This document shows positions 48,279-56,457 of a stretch of DNA of 64,000 nt, one piece after another. The notes under the pieces are model-generated. The model did not search any database. It saw only the letters and a list, made by a program, of their open reading frames with translations, and was not told the DNA's origin. Every line of letters starts with the position of its first letter. Position 1 is the stretch's first letter. The position numbers and the translations under genes were made by a program. This stretch comes from Blastopirellula marina DSM 3645 (lineage in GTDB: Bacteria; Planctomycetota; Planctomycetia; Pirellulales; Pirellulaceae), in assembly GCF_000153105.1 (NCBI RefSeq), contig NZ_CH672376.1, positions 1,128,817 to 1,192,816 on the forward strand. The letters are read 5' to 3'.

Positions 48279-49802
48279 TTATGCGGTCTCGGCATGGTCG
48301 GCGACCAATTCTTCGGCGCCTTCCAAAAAGCTAGCCAAGCCGCGGCTGCGGTAGGGCTGTTGAAGTTTGCGAACCGCCTTCGATTCGATCTGGCGAACGC
48401 GTTCGCGCGTGACCGAGAAGATCTTGCCGACTTCTTCCAGCGTGTACGAGTAACCGTCGGTCAGGCCATAGCGAAGACGAATGATTTCGCGTTCGCGATG
48501 ATTCAACGCTTCCAGCACTTCGCACAAGCGATCTTTGAGGGCCTGCTGGTGGGTTTCGTACAGCGGGTCTTCGTCGCGATGATCTTCGAGAAATTCGCCA
48601 AAGAAGCTGTCGTCGTGATCGCCGACCGGTTGGTCAAGCGACAAGGGGTTGCGATTCATCTTGAGAATGACGCGAGCGTCGTCGATCGACAGACCGGCAC
48701 GTTCGGCGACTTCTTCCGCCGTCGGATCACGGCCGAGTTCTTGCAGCAGATCGCGAGTGACGGCGCGAACTTTGCCCATCGTGTCGATCATGTGAACCGG
48801 CACGCGGATCGTGCGGCTTTGATCGGCGATCGCACGAGTGATCGCCTGGCGAATCCACCACGTCGCGTAGGTCGAGAACTTGTAACCACGTTGGTACTCG
48901 AACTTGTCGACCGCACGCATCAGGCCGGTGTTGCCTTCTTGGATCAGGTCCAGGAAGCTCAATCCACGGTTGCGGTACTTTTTGGCGATCGAGACGACCA
49001 GACGCAGGTTGCCCGCCGACAGCAAACGCTTGGCGGCGTCATATTCTTCCTGGAATTCGCTGATCCGCAGCAAGCGACGACGCAGCATCGTGGGGCTTTC
49101 GAGCGTCACTTTCATCAGATAGCGAAGCTCGGTCCGGAGTTCGTTGACCGTTTGGCCGGTGCGAGAAACTCCCGCTTTGGTCGCTTCGTCAATCTGGCCC
49201 AGTAACGTATCCATCCGCTCCGAGATTTCCCGCAGCTTCGGCAGCAGGGCCGAGATCTTGTTGGTGCGAAGATTTAATTCTTCGATCAGGCGAACCGCTT
49301 TAGCGCGGCGACGGATCATGTTTTTCGACGCGGCGCAGCGCTCCGCGAGCGAGGCCGTTTTGCTGATGACCACTTTGAAGTCAGTAACGTTGCCGGTGAG
49401 CAGCTTGCGGAGCGTGACCAGATTCGGTCCGATCCGACGCATGATGTTCTTTTTCTCTTTGGCGTTGGTGACCGAGACTTCGACGGTCCGATCGAGACGC
49501 AATTTGCCGTCGCGAACCTGTTCGAGCAGTTGAACCGATTGTTCCAGAATGAAGTCGTTCGAGATGAACGCATGACGGAAACGAGTTCGCCAAAATTCGA
49601 TCTGACGAGCCGCGTCGACCTCTTCCTGGCGCGAGAGCATCGGGATCTCGCCCATCTGCATCAAGTACATGCGGATCGGGTCATCGATCTGGCTATCGTC
49701 GCTGGGGTCCTCGAACATGTCTTCTTGCTCTTCGGCGGCGTCGGCCGGAAAGCGAGCGGCGGGGTCTTGTTCGAAGTCATCATTGTCAAAAGCGTGAGCC
49801 AT
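48279..49802 (-). CDS. rpoD: RpoD-family primary-type sigma factor
   Basis: A 507-aa sigma70. Region 1.2 is [20 protein letters not shown]. The non-conserved region lies at ~90-240. Region 2 is [19 protein letters not shown] followed by [19 protein letters not shown] and the -10-reading [20 protein letters not shown]. Region 3 follows VHMIDTM. Region 4.2 is [20 protein letters not shown] with a basic tail. The acidic N-terminus stands in for region 1.1 and is short. It directs RNA polymerase to housekeeping promoters. It has an upstream region of over 500 bp and its own terminator. Confidence 0.95.
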   Translation of the reverse strand: MAHAFDNDDFEQDPAARFPADAAEEQEDMFEDPSDDSQIDDPIRMYLMQMGEIPMLSRQEEVDAARQIEFWRTRFRHAFISNDFILEQSVQLLEQVRDGKLRLDRTVEVSVTNAKEKKNIMRRIGPNLVTLRKLLTGNVTDFKVVISKTASLAERCAASKNMIRRRAKAVRLIEELNLRTNKISALLPKLREISERMDTLLGQIDEATKAGVSRTGQTVNELRTELRYLMKVTLESPTMLRRRLLRISEFQEEYDAAKRLLSAGNLRLVVSIAKKYRNRGLSFLDLIQEGNTGLMRAVDKFEYQRGYKFSTYATWWIRQAITRAIADQSRTIRVPVHMIDTMGKVRAVTRDLLQELGRDPTAEEVAERAGLSIDDARVILKMNRNPLSLDQPVGDHDDSFFGEFLEDHRDEDPLYETHQQALKDRLCEVLEALNHREREIIRLRYGLTDGYSYTLEEVGKIFSVTRERVRQIESKAVRKLQQPYRSRGLASFLEGAEELVADHAETA

Positions 49803-50256
49803 AGGTGCGTTCTCCTCGAGAGTTCTGACTGGGCGACCGCGAGTCAGCGATCAGGCGACGATCCACATAGAAGCAGCGTCCGTGCCGAACCCATAGTGAA
49901 CGGTCGTTAATCGACCTAAACGCAATCCCTCACACGCTTTAAAAATATCCTGCTGCACCTCCCTGGCGGCTTCCGTGTTGCCGGAGAGCATCATCCGGCA
50001 TGGCTTAGTGATTACGAACAACGACAAAAAACCTCGGATGAGTGAAACGGAGGGGGGGAAATCAGGCCTGAAAAACTCGATAGAACTCTATCAAGCGTTA
50101 ATAACTAAGGTGTTTCTCAATCTGCGAGAAGTTCCGCCAAACTGCCGGAAACATCGACGTTGAAAAGACGCAACATGTTCGATTCTTCACACATCCTCTG
50201 GGCGGGGATATTCCCTGAGTGAAAGAATTCATCGTAAATCATTGCAGTCATACGAC
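49803..50256. other. divergent upstream region of rpoD
   Basis: About 450 bp without a supportable gene, lower in GC than the genes around it. It holds a perfect 14-bp palindrome (GATAGAACTCTATC with centre offset, 50079-50092) that could be an operator. I could not assign the rpoD promoter with confidence; a 62-aa frame at 49975 does not look like a protein. Confidence 0.35.
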
Positions 50257-50286
50257 TTGCCGCGATTTCGCGAAATTCGCTATCAT
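50257..50286 (+). promoter_or_regulatory. promoter with palindromic operator-like spacer
   Basis: TTGCCG (50257), an 18-bp spacer, then TATCAT (50281), about 50 bp before the enoyl-CoA hydratase start. The spacer contains the perfect palindrome ATTTCGCGAAAT (50265-50276), well placed for repression by a dimeric regulator. Confidence 0.5.
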
Positions 50287-50336
50287 AAGACTTTCGAAAC
50301 TATTCCAACTGTCCTGCGCAGATTGCCGAGGCTAGC

Positions 50337-51134
50337 GTGATCAAAATGAGCGAACCGATCGTCCTCGTGAAGAAACATGTCCCCCTCGGCACGATCCAAT
50401 TGAACCGGCCCGAGAAGCGCAACGCGCTCTCGCGCGTGATGATCGAAGAGCTCGAACAGGCGTTTCGCGATTTGCATGGAGAGAAAAGCGTGCGCGCGAT
50501 CGTTCTGACCGGGGCCGGCAGCGCCTTTTGCTCCGGCTTGGATCTGGCCGAAATGCACGCGGCTGCCGGTGAAGAGGACTCCTTTGATCGTTGGCGCGAC
50601 GATGTCGTGCGGCTCCGCGATTTGTACGATCTGATGCTCCGCTTTCCCAAGCCGATCATCGCCGCGGTCAACGGTCCAGCCGTCGCCGGCGGCGCCGGTT
50701 TGGTGTTGGCGTCCGATTTTGTGATCGCTTCGCCGACGGCGACGTTTGGTTTTCCAGAGCCGCGTCGCGGCGTGATCTCGGGGCTTTGTGCGCCGCTTCT
50801 CACTTTCCGCGTAGGTGGATCGCAGGCGGCTCGCTTGTTGTTATTGGCCGAGACAATATCGGCCCAGCGCGCCGAGTCGATCGGCATTTTTCAAGAGATC
50901 CTGCCCGACGAGAAGCTGTGGGCCCGCGCGATGGAAATCGCCAAAGAAGTCGCCCTCTCGGCCGCCGAAGCGATTCAGCTTACCAAGCGAATGCTGAACG
51001 AAACGATCGGCGAAACGCTCGAAACATTTCTCGCCGCCGGCGCCGCGGCCAGCGCCACGAGCCGCACGACCGAAGCGGCGGCCGAGGGGATGAAAGCGTT
51101 TCTCGAGAAACGAGAGCCAGAGTGGCCGACCTGA
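50337..51134 (+). CDS. enoyl-CoA hydratase/isomerase family protein
   Basis: A 265-aa crotonase-fold enzyme. Blocks are IQLNRPEKRNALSRVMIEEL, VLTGAGSAFCSGLDLAEMH (oxyanion hole), PKPIIAAVNGPAVAGGAGL and FGFPEPRRGVI. The second catalytic glutamate position near EPRRG can be seen. It hydrates or isomerises acyl-CoA in the cytosol. GTG at 50337 is chosen because GAGG lies five bases before it; ATG at 50346 would be too far. No other beta-oxidation genes flank it, so the pathway is uncertain. Confidence 0.9.
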   Translation: MIKMSEPIVLVKKHVPLGTIQLNRPEKRNALSRVMIEELEQAFRDLHGEKSVRAIVLTGAGSAFCSGLDLAEMHAAAGEEDSFDRWRDDVVRLRDLYDLMLRFPKPIIAAVNGPAVAGGAGLVLASDFVIASPTATFGFPEPRRGVISGLCAPLLTFRVGGSQAARLLLLAETISAQRAESIGIFQEILPDEKLWARAMEIAKEVALSAAEAIQLTKRMLNETIGETLETFLAAGAAASATSRTTEAAAEGMKAFLEKREPEWPT

Positions 51135-51167
51135 ACGGCGGGCGATGCAAGTCGCCGCCGCCCGTTC

Positions 51168-51315
51168 ATCTGCGTAGCCCGAAGTGCAAGTTTTGCGGTT
51201 GCGATTTTCCGAAACAAGCGCACATTAGCCAGAGGCGCGAGCCGATGGAATGCGGCTGGTTACTTCAATCCGAGTTCGGATCGCCGATCACCATCCATCG
51301 GCTCGCGCCTCTGGC
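51168..51315. repeat. second repeat family, copy 2, with 21-bp perfect inverted repeat
   Basis: CTGCGTAGCCCGAAGTGCAA begins a block matching 47853 and 60546. A palindrome follows, whose left arm GCCAGAGGCGCGAGCCGATG (51228) is the exact complement of the right arm ending at 51315. The loop GAATGCGGCTGG... is shared with 48043. The IS4 element starts 9 bp later. Confidence 0.8.
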
Positions 51316-51324
51316 AATTTGTAG

Positions 51325-52740
51325 GTCAGGCCTTGGCCCAATGATGTTCGGCACGGCGTTTGCGAAATTTACGGCGGGCGTTTTTCCATTGCTTCCAGGA
51401 GTTCTTCTTCGTCGGCCCAACCGGCGAAGTAAAGGCAGATCATCTCGAACTTTCGACGAGTGAGATCTCCGCCTGTCGTCAGCGCCAACAGCAAGCTGGC
51501 GATGATGGCGCAGTAGAGTTGGATTTGGACCCCAGCTGTTTTTGCGGAGAGCAGTTTTTTGCAGCCTAAGACTTGCTTGAGAAAGCGAAAGAACAGCTCC
51601 ACTTCCCAGCGATGTTCGTAGAGTCGCACGATTTCTTCGGCCGTGAGATCCATCAGCGTCGTCGCCAGCACTAGTTCGTCGCGGCCTGTCTGGTCGGTTC
51701 GCACGCGACCTTGGCGGGCCGAACTGGGGCGATCCGCTGGGGGAATCAACTTAATTCGCCGCATTGGATGATCGCTGCCAATTTTACTGGCGCCGCAGTT
51801 GCCTCCCATTGTGATCAGTTCATCGGCGACGATTCCCATCGCAATTGCTTCCGCCGAGAGCGGCGGCAGTTGGATCGGCTCTCTGACTTCTCCTTTTTTC
51901 GGCGGTTTCAGCAGTTTTCCATCGGTGCGATTCAGCCGGCAGATGTAGTCATGGCCTGCAGTATGGATCTTGTTAAACAGCTCGGCGGAACGGTAGCCGC
52001 GATCCATCAAGAAGAGATGGCCTTCGTCCGACTGAGGAATATCGATTTGATCTGCGGCAATCATTTCCGCCAGTACGTCTCGTTCAGCGCGTCCTTTCGC
52101 CGACGGTTCCTCGGTCAGCTTTGAGGCGACAGGCTGACCGTCCAGCACGTGAACCAGCGCATGAAAGCGCCATTGTCCTTTCTCCTTGGCGGCGATTCGT
52201 CCCACGATCTGCGGCAAAGCGGTTAGCACCGATCCGTCTACGGCGATCAATCGTTCGACGGTTCGATCCGAAGCGCGCCCCGACCGTGGCTCCGACGACA
52301 TACGTTGCTGATGCCAGCGCGAGCGAAGGTCTTTGATGATCCCCTCCAGCAACCGAGGATCGAAGATGGAAGAAGCCTCCGAGAAAGAGCCGTCCGCGAC
52401 TTTCTTACCCCCAGTCAGCTTGGCGATCTTCTTCACCCCAGACGCCGCCACAATCGCGCGAGCCGATTCCAAAGCGGGATTGAACAGTCCTACCAAGATT
52501 AGAGAGGCGTATTGGCTAAACAACAGTCGCCGATTGCCGGCTTTATCACGTTCGGTGCCCGACGCAGAAAGCTTCGCCAGCAGCGGAAACACCTGCCGAA
52601 GCATCGCAGCGCCGTGAGCCGAAAACTCCGTAGGCAGTTTCCGTTTCTTGGCCATCGTCGCTCCCTCGAAAAACGAGAAGTGTACACGACGATTTCTTGG
52701 CGCAAAAAGCGTGCCGAACATCATTGGGCCTTGGCCTGAC
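51325..52740 (-). mobile_element. IS4-family insertion sequence
   Basis: A 1416-bp element bounded by 40-bp terminal inverted repeats, 35 of 40 matching: both ends start GTCAGGCC and share GGCCCAATGATGTTCGGCAC. The transposase gene fills nearly all of it. I see no target-site duplication at these boundaries (left flank ...TTTGTAG, right flank GACGCAG...). The element looks complete. Confidence 0.93.
51369..52655 (-). CDS. IS4-family DDE transposase
   Basis: A 428-aa transposase. Catalytic acids can be placed as D in [13 protein letters not shown] in [15 protein letters not shown] and E in the Y-x2-R-x3-E-x6-K block [19 protein letters not shown]. The N-terminal basic region would bind the termini. 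ATG at 52655 with GAGGGAG upstream is preferred over a longer frame that runs out through the terminal repeat. The coding frame is intact, so the element may still move. Confidence 0.93.
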   Translation of the reverse strand: MAKKRKLPTEFSAHGAAMLRQVFPLLAKLSASGTERDKAGNRRLLFSQYASLILVGLFNPALESARAIVAASGVKKIAKLTGGKKVADGSFSEASSIFDPRLLEGIIKDLRSRWHQQRMSSEPRSGRASDRTVERLIAVDGSVLTALPQIVGRIAAKEKGQWRFHALVHVLDGQPVASKLTEEPSAKGRAERDVLAEMIAADQIDIPQSDEGHLFLMDRGYRSAELFNKIHTAGHDYICRLNRTDGKLLKPPKKGEVREPIQLPPLSAEAIAMGIVADELITMGGNCGASKIGSDHPMRRIKLIPPADRPSSARQGRVRTDQTGRDELVLATTLMDLTAEEIVRLYEHRWEVELFFRFLKQVLGCKKLLSAKTAGVQIQLYCAIIASLLLALTTGGDLTRRKFEMICLYFAGWADEEELLEAMEKRPP

Positions 52741-52753
52741 GACGCAGCGAAGA

Positions 52754-53044
52754 CTACGCCAGCAACCAAACCGTCCCCGCGCCAATCGTCGTGGCGGCCA
52801 ACAAGATCATGCCGCTGCAGCCGACGGAGCCGGCTTTGTCGAGTTCGCCGTCGGCGACCATTTGCTGCTCGATCTGCTCGACCATCTCTTTCGAATCTTT
52901 CAGCCCGCGTCCGGTCTCCTCCCGCAGCAATTTAATCGCTTGGATCTTTTGTCGGGCTTTGATCAGGCGTTTGATTTCGTCGAGCTGTTGGCTGGGCGAT
53001 TCTTCGTTTTCTACGTCCACTGAAATGACTTTCTCAAGCGACAT
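52754..53044 (-). CDS. L7/L12 C-terminal-like small membrane protein
   Basis: A 96-aa protein. Residues ~20-65 ([20 protein letters not shown], then [16 protein letters not shown]) match the ribosomal L7/L12 C-terminal domain, where such helices contact translation factors. It ends in a membrane helix ([19 protein letters not shown]). Small proteins with this domain plus a helix are known but poorly understood. It lies 14 bp beyond the IS right end, and the insertion did not cut the gene. Confidence 0.8.
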   Translation of the reverse strand: MSLEKVISVDVENEESPSQQLDEIKRLIKARQKIQAIKLLREETGRGLKDSKEMVEQIEQQMVADGELDKAGSVGCSGMILLAATTIGAGTVWLLA

Positions 53045-53267
53045 ACGAGTTTGCGAATGGTACCGAAGTGTAGCCTATCCCACGCGCTTGCCAATTCGAG
53101 CGGGCAAACTACCACTTGCCGGGGGAAACAGATGTAACAATCTTGTCGATTTTGCCGTGATGGCGCCTTGTGTAGCGGTCGGCGGCTCTTGAAAATTCTT
53201 CGTGACGGGTTGAAGCAGTCTTTCGGCTGTTGCCCCAGTCGTTCTCCACCCATTTCGGCTCCCCCTC

Positions 53268-54608
53268 ATGTCGAATCTCCCTCGCTTAACGCCTGTTCAG
53301 TGGACTGTTTGCGTGATCGCGTCGATTGGCTTCGCCTTCGACATTTACGAACTGTTGATGCTGCCGTTGATTGTGCGGCCGGCGCTGCAAGAGCTGATCG
53401 GCGCCGCGCCGGGCACGGATGAATTCAACTTGTGGGTGGGGCTCCTCTTCTTCGTCCCGGCGATGGCCGGCGGCGTGTTTGGGTTATTGGGAGGCTATTT
53501 GACGGACTTGTGGGGACGTCGCCGCGTGCTGGTCGGCAGCATTTTGCTGTACGCCGTTTCAGCCGCTGCGTCTGGTTTCAGCACGTCGGTCACGATGTTG
53601 TTGGTCTTACGTTGTTTCACCTTTATCGGCGTCTGCGTCGAGTTTGTCGCAGCGGTCGCCTGGCTGGCCGAACTTTTTCCCGACGTCAAACGGCGCGAAG
53701 CGGTGCTCGGTTTTACCCAAGCATTCTCGTCGCTGGGGGGGATGTTGGTGACCGGCGCCAACTATCTGGCGATCCATTACGGATCGCAACTTCCGGCGAT
53801 CATGGAAGGGCACGAAGCGTGGCGCTACACGTTGATCTCCGGCGTTATCCCGGCGATTCCCTTGCTGGTGATTCGGCCGTTCCTGCCGGAGTCGCCGGCG
53901 TGGGCCGAAAAGAAGGCGGCCGGAACGCTCAAGCGGCCCAGCATCGCCCAGCTCTTTTCGCCCAAGCTGCGGCGGACGACGATCGTCACCACGATCATGT
54001 TCGCCTGCTCGTATGGCATCGCGTTCGGCGCACTGCAGCAAACGCCGCGCATTGTGCCGGGTTTGCCGCAGGTGAAAGAGATGACCGCCGGCAAGCCGGT
54101 TCCCGAGCAGAAAAAGATTGAACAGTCGGTCGCCGCCGAAGTGAACGGCGTGCAGGAAATCGGTGGTTTGGCGGGACGATTCGCGTTGGCGATCTTGGCC
54201 GTGGTGATCGTCAGTCGCGGACTGTTGATTCGGTTGTTCCTGATTCCGGCGCTCTTCTTTATTCCGCTGCTCTACTTTTTTCCGGCCCGTGACAATCTTA
54301 CGCTGCTGCATTACGGCATTTTCTTCGCCGGATTTTTGACGGTCGGGCAATTCAGCTTTTGGGGGAACTATCTCCCACGCGTCTATCCGCTCCATCTACG
54401 GGGGACGGGTGAAAGCTTCGCCGCAAACATCGGCGGCCGCATGATCGGCACTTCGTTCGCCTTGGTTACGTCGCTGTTGGCGAGCTGCATGCCTGATAAA
54501 TCGACCGCACTGGCCGCGGGGACCGTGGCGCTGTTTGTTTGTCTGGTCGGGGCGATCTGCTCGTTTTTCTTGCCGGAACCGCCGGCGGAAGATCTGAGCG
54601 ACGACTAG
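53268..54608 (+). CDS. MFS transporter (sugar/acid:H+ symporter type)
   Basis: A 446-aa protein with about 12 membrane helices. Motif A-like GGYLTDLWGRRRVLVGS follows helix 2. The N-terminus (VCVIASIGFAFDIYELLMLP) and the AEXFPXXXRR-type loop AELFPDVKRREAVLG place it near the AAHS/MHS or sugar-porter group rather than the drug-efflux group. About 45 residues around 255-305 form an unusual cytosolic insert in the middle (VKEMTAGKPVPEQKKIEQS). Substrate unknown. It is followed by the CoA-disulfide reductase gene. Confidence 0.87.
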   Translation: MSNLPRLTPVQWTVCVIASIGFAFDIYELLMLPLIVRPALQELIGAAPGTDEFNLWVGLLFFVPAMAGGVFGLLGGYLTDLWGRRRVLVGSILLYAVSAAASGFSTSVTMLLVLRCFTFIGVCVEFVAAVAWLAELFPDVKRREAVLGFTQAFSSLGGMLVTGANYLAIHYGSQLPAIMEGHEAWRYTLISGVIPAIPLLVIRPFLPESPAWAEKKAAGTLKRPSIAQLFSPKLRRTTIVTTIMFACSYGIAFGALQQTPRIVPGLPQVKEMTAGKPVPEQKKIEQSVAAEVNGVQEIGGLAGRFALAILAVVIVSRGLLIRLFLIPALFFIPLLYFFPARDNLTLLHYGIFFAGFLTVGQFSFWGNYLPRVYPLHLRGTGESFAANIGGRMIGTSFALVTSLLASCMPDKSTALAAGTVALFVCLVGAICSFFLPEPPAEDLSDD

Positions 54609-54672
54609 AGCTGGCGCCATCGGTTCGCATAGAATCGAATCGGTCACGTCCCGCGCTCAGGAATCGCTTGCT

Positions 54673-56352
54673 ATGCCCGAAAAAATTACGATCGTCATTG
54701 TTGGTGGAGTCGCTGGAGGCGCGTCGGCTGCGACGCGCGCTCGACGGATGAACGAAGCGGCCGAGATTATCCTGCTGGAAAAGGATGAGCACGTTTCGTT
54801 CGCCAATTGCGGGTTGCCCTACTACATTGGGGGCGAAATCGCCGAACGGCAGAAGCTGCTGGTCGCGACGGCCGATCTGCTGCGCAAACGTTTTCGGATT
54901 GATGTGCGCGCCAATCAAGAGGCGACCCGCATCGATCGCGCCGCCAAACAGCTGGACGTTCGCGATCACCTGAAGAACGAAGATTACACGCTGGCCTACG
55001 ACAAGTTGATCCTCTCGCCAGGCGCCGCTCCGCTGGTTCCGCCGATAGAGAACGCCAACGCACCCGGCGTCTTTACCCTCCGTAATTTGGCCGATGCCGA
55101 CAAAATACGGGAACACGCGGTCAAGACGTCGGCGCGCAAAGCCGTGGTCGTGGGCGCAGGTTTCATCGGTTTGGAGATGGTCGAGCAACTGCATCGACTT
55201 GAACTGAAGATCGTCTTGGCCGAACTGCAGCCGCAAGTCTTGCCGCCGTTGGACCCGGAAATGACTTACCCGTTGGAAAAAGCGCTCCGCGATCGCGAGG
55301 TCCAGCTTTACTTGGGGGACGGCATCGCCGGGATCCTGACCGACGAACGAGGCAACGCCTCCGGCGTCAAACTGCAAAGCGGCGAAGTCACGACCGGTGA
55401 TCTGGTGATCCTGGGACTCGGCGTGCGACCCAACTCGCAGCTCGCCCAAGAGGCGGGACTAGAAATCGGCGCCACCGGCGGGATTGCGGTCAACCGCTTT
55501 TCGCAGACGGCCGATCCCGATATCTACGCGGTCGGCGATGCGGCCGAGTATCCCTACGGGCCGACCGGCAAGCAACAGCGCGTGCCGCTGGCTGGGCCTG
55601 CCAATCGAGCCGGTCGCCTGGCCGGCGAACATGCGGCCAGCGGCGCGTCGGCCGAAATGCCGGACGTGCAAGGGACGGCGATTGTTCGCGTGTTTCAGCA
55701 AGCGGCGGCGACGACCGGATTGAGCGTCAAAATGGCTCGCAAGCTCGGAATCGACGCATGGAGCGTGACGATCGCCGCCAATCATCATGCCGGCTACTAT
55801 CCCGGCGCCAAACAGTTGGTGTTAAAGCTGGTGTTCGCACCCGAAACCGGCAAGATCCTCGGTGCACAATGTGTTGGCGTCGCAGGCGTCGATAAACGGA
55901 TCGATGTGATCGCGACGGCGATGCAGTTCGGGGGGACGGTTCGCCAACTGGCGGGCGTCGATCTCAGCTACGCTCCGCCGTTTGGATCGGCCAAAGACCC
56001 GGTTCACATGGCCGCGTTCTCGGCCTGTAACTATCTCGACGGCGTCGATCTGTTCCTGGATAGTGACGCAAATTTGTCAGGGCAGCAGGTCGTGGACGTC
56101 CGAACCGAAAAAGAAGTGAGCGCCAAACCGCTGGCCGGCGCCGACGACGCGATCGCGATTCCGCTGGACGATCTGCGCGAACGCTTGGGGGAACTTGACC
56201 AGGATCGCCCGACGGTCGTTTCGTGCGGAGTCGGCGTTCGTGCGCATGTGGCGGCCCGGATCTTACGGCAAAACGGGTTCGCCGACGTGCAGAACTTGTC
56301 CGGCGGCGCACTGGTGCGCGAGTGGGCGATCGCCCAACGAACCGCCGAGTAA
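54673..56352 (+). CDS. CoA-disulfide reductase-like flavoprotein fused to rhodanese
   Basis: A 559-aa fusion. The N-terminal FAD/NAD(P) oxidoreductase begins VGGVAGGASAATRARRM and has the active-site cysteine in SFANCGLPYYIGG. The NAD site is KAVVVGAGFIGLEMVEQLH and the second FAD block is DIYAVGDAAE. Residues ~460-555 are a rhodanese domain with catalytic C in VVSCGVGVRAH. Homologs reduce CoA disulfide or persulfide and polysulfide. A thiol or persulfide role in the cytosol is likely. It starts 64 bp after the MFS gene. Confidence 0.93.
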   Translation: MPEKITIVIVGGVAGGASAATRARRMNEAAEIILLEKDEHVSFANCGLPYYIGGEIAERQKLLVATADLLRKRFRIDVRANQEATRIDRAAKQLDVRDHLKNEDYTLAYDKLILSPGAAPLVPPIENANAPGVFTLRNLADADKIREHAVKTSARKAVVVGAGFIGLEMVEQLHRLELKIVLAELQPQVLPPLDPEMTYPLEKALRDREVQLYLGDGIAGILTDERGNASGVKLQSGEVTTGDLVILGLGVRPNSQLAQEAGLEIGATGGIAVNRFSQTADPDIYAVGDAAEYPYGPTGKQQRVPLAGPANRAGRLAGEHAASGASAEMPDVQGTAIVRVFQQAAATTGLSVKMARKLGIDAWSVTIAANHHAGYYPGAKQLVLKLVFAPETGKILGAQCVGVAGVDKRIDVIATAMQFGGTVRQLAGVDLSYAPPFGSAKDPVHMAAFSACNYLDGVDLFLDSDANLSGQQVVDVRTEKEVSAKPLAGADDAIAIPLDDLRERLGELDQDRPTVVSCGVGVRAHVAARILRQNGFADVQNLSGGALVREWAIAQRTAE

Positions 56353-56457
56353 GGCTTGACCCGCTAACCAGGCGGCGCCGATTAACCTAGACTTGGTCGA
56401 CAAATAAGCGAAAATCGGCCCGTTCCTTCCTTTGATCCGTCAACGCCGAAACTATCG

